Shown here: positions 63,708 through 64,000 of the stretch, one piece after another | How positions within the stretch are numbered: position 1 is the first letter of the stretch | How the letters are laid out: every line of letters starts with the position of its first letter | Assembly (NCBI RefSeq): GCF_016937515.1 | Contig: NZ_JAFHKM010000002.1 | Span: 1,607,001 to 1,671,000, forward strand | Origin: Cohnella algarum | Lineage (GTDB): Bacteria; Bacillota; Bacilli; Paenibacillales; Paenibacillaceae | Reading direction: 5' to 3' | DNA: 64,000 nt | Position numbers and translations under genes: made by a program | Notes under the pieces: generated by a model | What the model saw: the letters and a program-made list of their open reading frames with translations, nothing else | Databases searched by the model: none | Told to the model about the DNA's origin: nothing

Positions 63708-64000
63708 TCAGCCGCTTCCTTCGCCGGCGAACACTTTGCCCAGCGCCTCCGGGGTCGTGCTTCGCTTCCGCCGCTCCACGATAAGAAGCGCGGCCAGCGT
63801 CAGCAGGTACGGGACCATGAACAGGAAAAACGGGGAAATCGGAAGCCCCTGCTGCTGCACCGTAAGCTGCAGCGCCTGGGCGGCGCCGAACAGATAAGCG
63901 CCGAGCATCGCCCGTCCCGGCAGCCACGAGGCGAAAATGACGAGCGCGACGGCCACGACGCCGCGGCCTTGCGCCATGTTTTCCACCCAGCTGTGGGTGA
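63708..64000 (-). CDS. ABC transporter permease, partial (NupQ-like C-terminus)
   Basis: The frame is open to the right edge. The visible C-terminal ~97 residues begin THSWVENMAQGRG, the conserved end of BMP-system permeases, followed by VVAVALVIFASW, a further membrane segment (LFMVPYLLTLAALLIVE) and a polar tail. It is upstream of the binding-protein gene in the same operon; the rest, probably with a second permease and an ATPase gene, lies beyond the window. Confidence 0.85.
   Translation of the reverse strand, partial: THSWVENMAQGRGVVAVALVIFASWLPGRAMLGAYLFGAAQALQLTVQQQGLPISPFFLFMVPYLLTLAALLIVERRKRSTTPEALGKVFAGEGSG

Overview
The window looks like a piece of a GC-rich Paenibacillaceae chromosome (Paenibacillus/Cohnella type). 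The evidence is the walR-walK-yycH-yycI-walJ-htrA-CxxH block with purA close by, a peptidoglycan M23/LysM/G5 endopeptidase next to it, a YesM/YesN two-component pair beside a sugar ABC importer, and a copper-amine-oxidase-like stalk protein. Start codons are often GTG or TTG behind strong Shine-Dalgarno sequences. No rRNA, tRNA or CRISPR array was seen.

Layout. 0-1 kb: a visibly AT-rich two-gene island (PD-(D/E)XK-like protein and a truncated Ser/Thr kinase). 1-4 kb: rlmH and topB. 4.2-12.4 kb: a glycerol block (glpD, glpK, glpP, a second glpK, and a membrane alpha/beta hydrolase). Four of its transcription units start with the same kind of leader: a sigma-A promoter, a 15-nt element GGAGA-N3-RGAG, and an intrinsic terminator whose 5' arm overlaps or directly follows that element. 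This is best read as a GlpP antitermination regulon. 12.5-23.3 kb: small metabolic and regulatory genes (lipL, ArsR/SRPBCC, HxlR/F420-type oxidoreductase, HNH protein, ywbE, pirin, stalk protein, DEAD-box helicase). 23.5-34.4 kb: YesMN pair, sugar ABC importer, IS3-family element, Cys-type sulfatase. 34.7-38.9 kb: a BmrC/BmrD-like heterodimeric exporter behind a leader-peptide attenuator. 39-41 kb: small membrane proteins and a PQQ-type sugar dehydrogenase lipoprotein. 41.6-49 kb: the walRK operon. 49.9-58.7 kb: amidase, M23 endopeptidase, GntR-ABC fusion plus permease, purA. 59-64 kb: PucR regulator, isochorismatase-fold hydrolase, formamidase, BMP-type binding protein and permease, apparently an amide/nucleobase uptake and breakdown operon that runs off the right edge.

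The most unusual signal is in the intergenic DNA. Six separate repeat tracts, built from four unrelated short palindromes, share nearly the same spacing. The spacing is 52 bp, almost without exception in four tracts and 50-64 bp in the two TTGGA tracts. The largest tract has 24 cores right of an IS, and removing the IS plus one copy of its 6-bp target duplication restores the 52-bp phase exactly. 52 bp is about five helical turns, so the palindromes would sit on one face of the DNA. Their function is unknown.

Two genes (glpD and the membrane hydrolase) are broken by one missing base in a G5 run, and one apparent gene fusion passes through a G6 run. Homopolymer sequencing error must be excluded before these are treated as biology.
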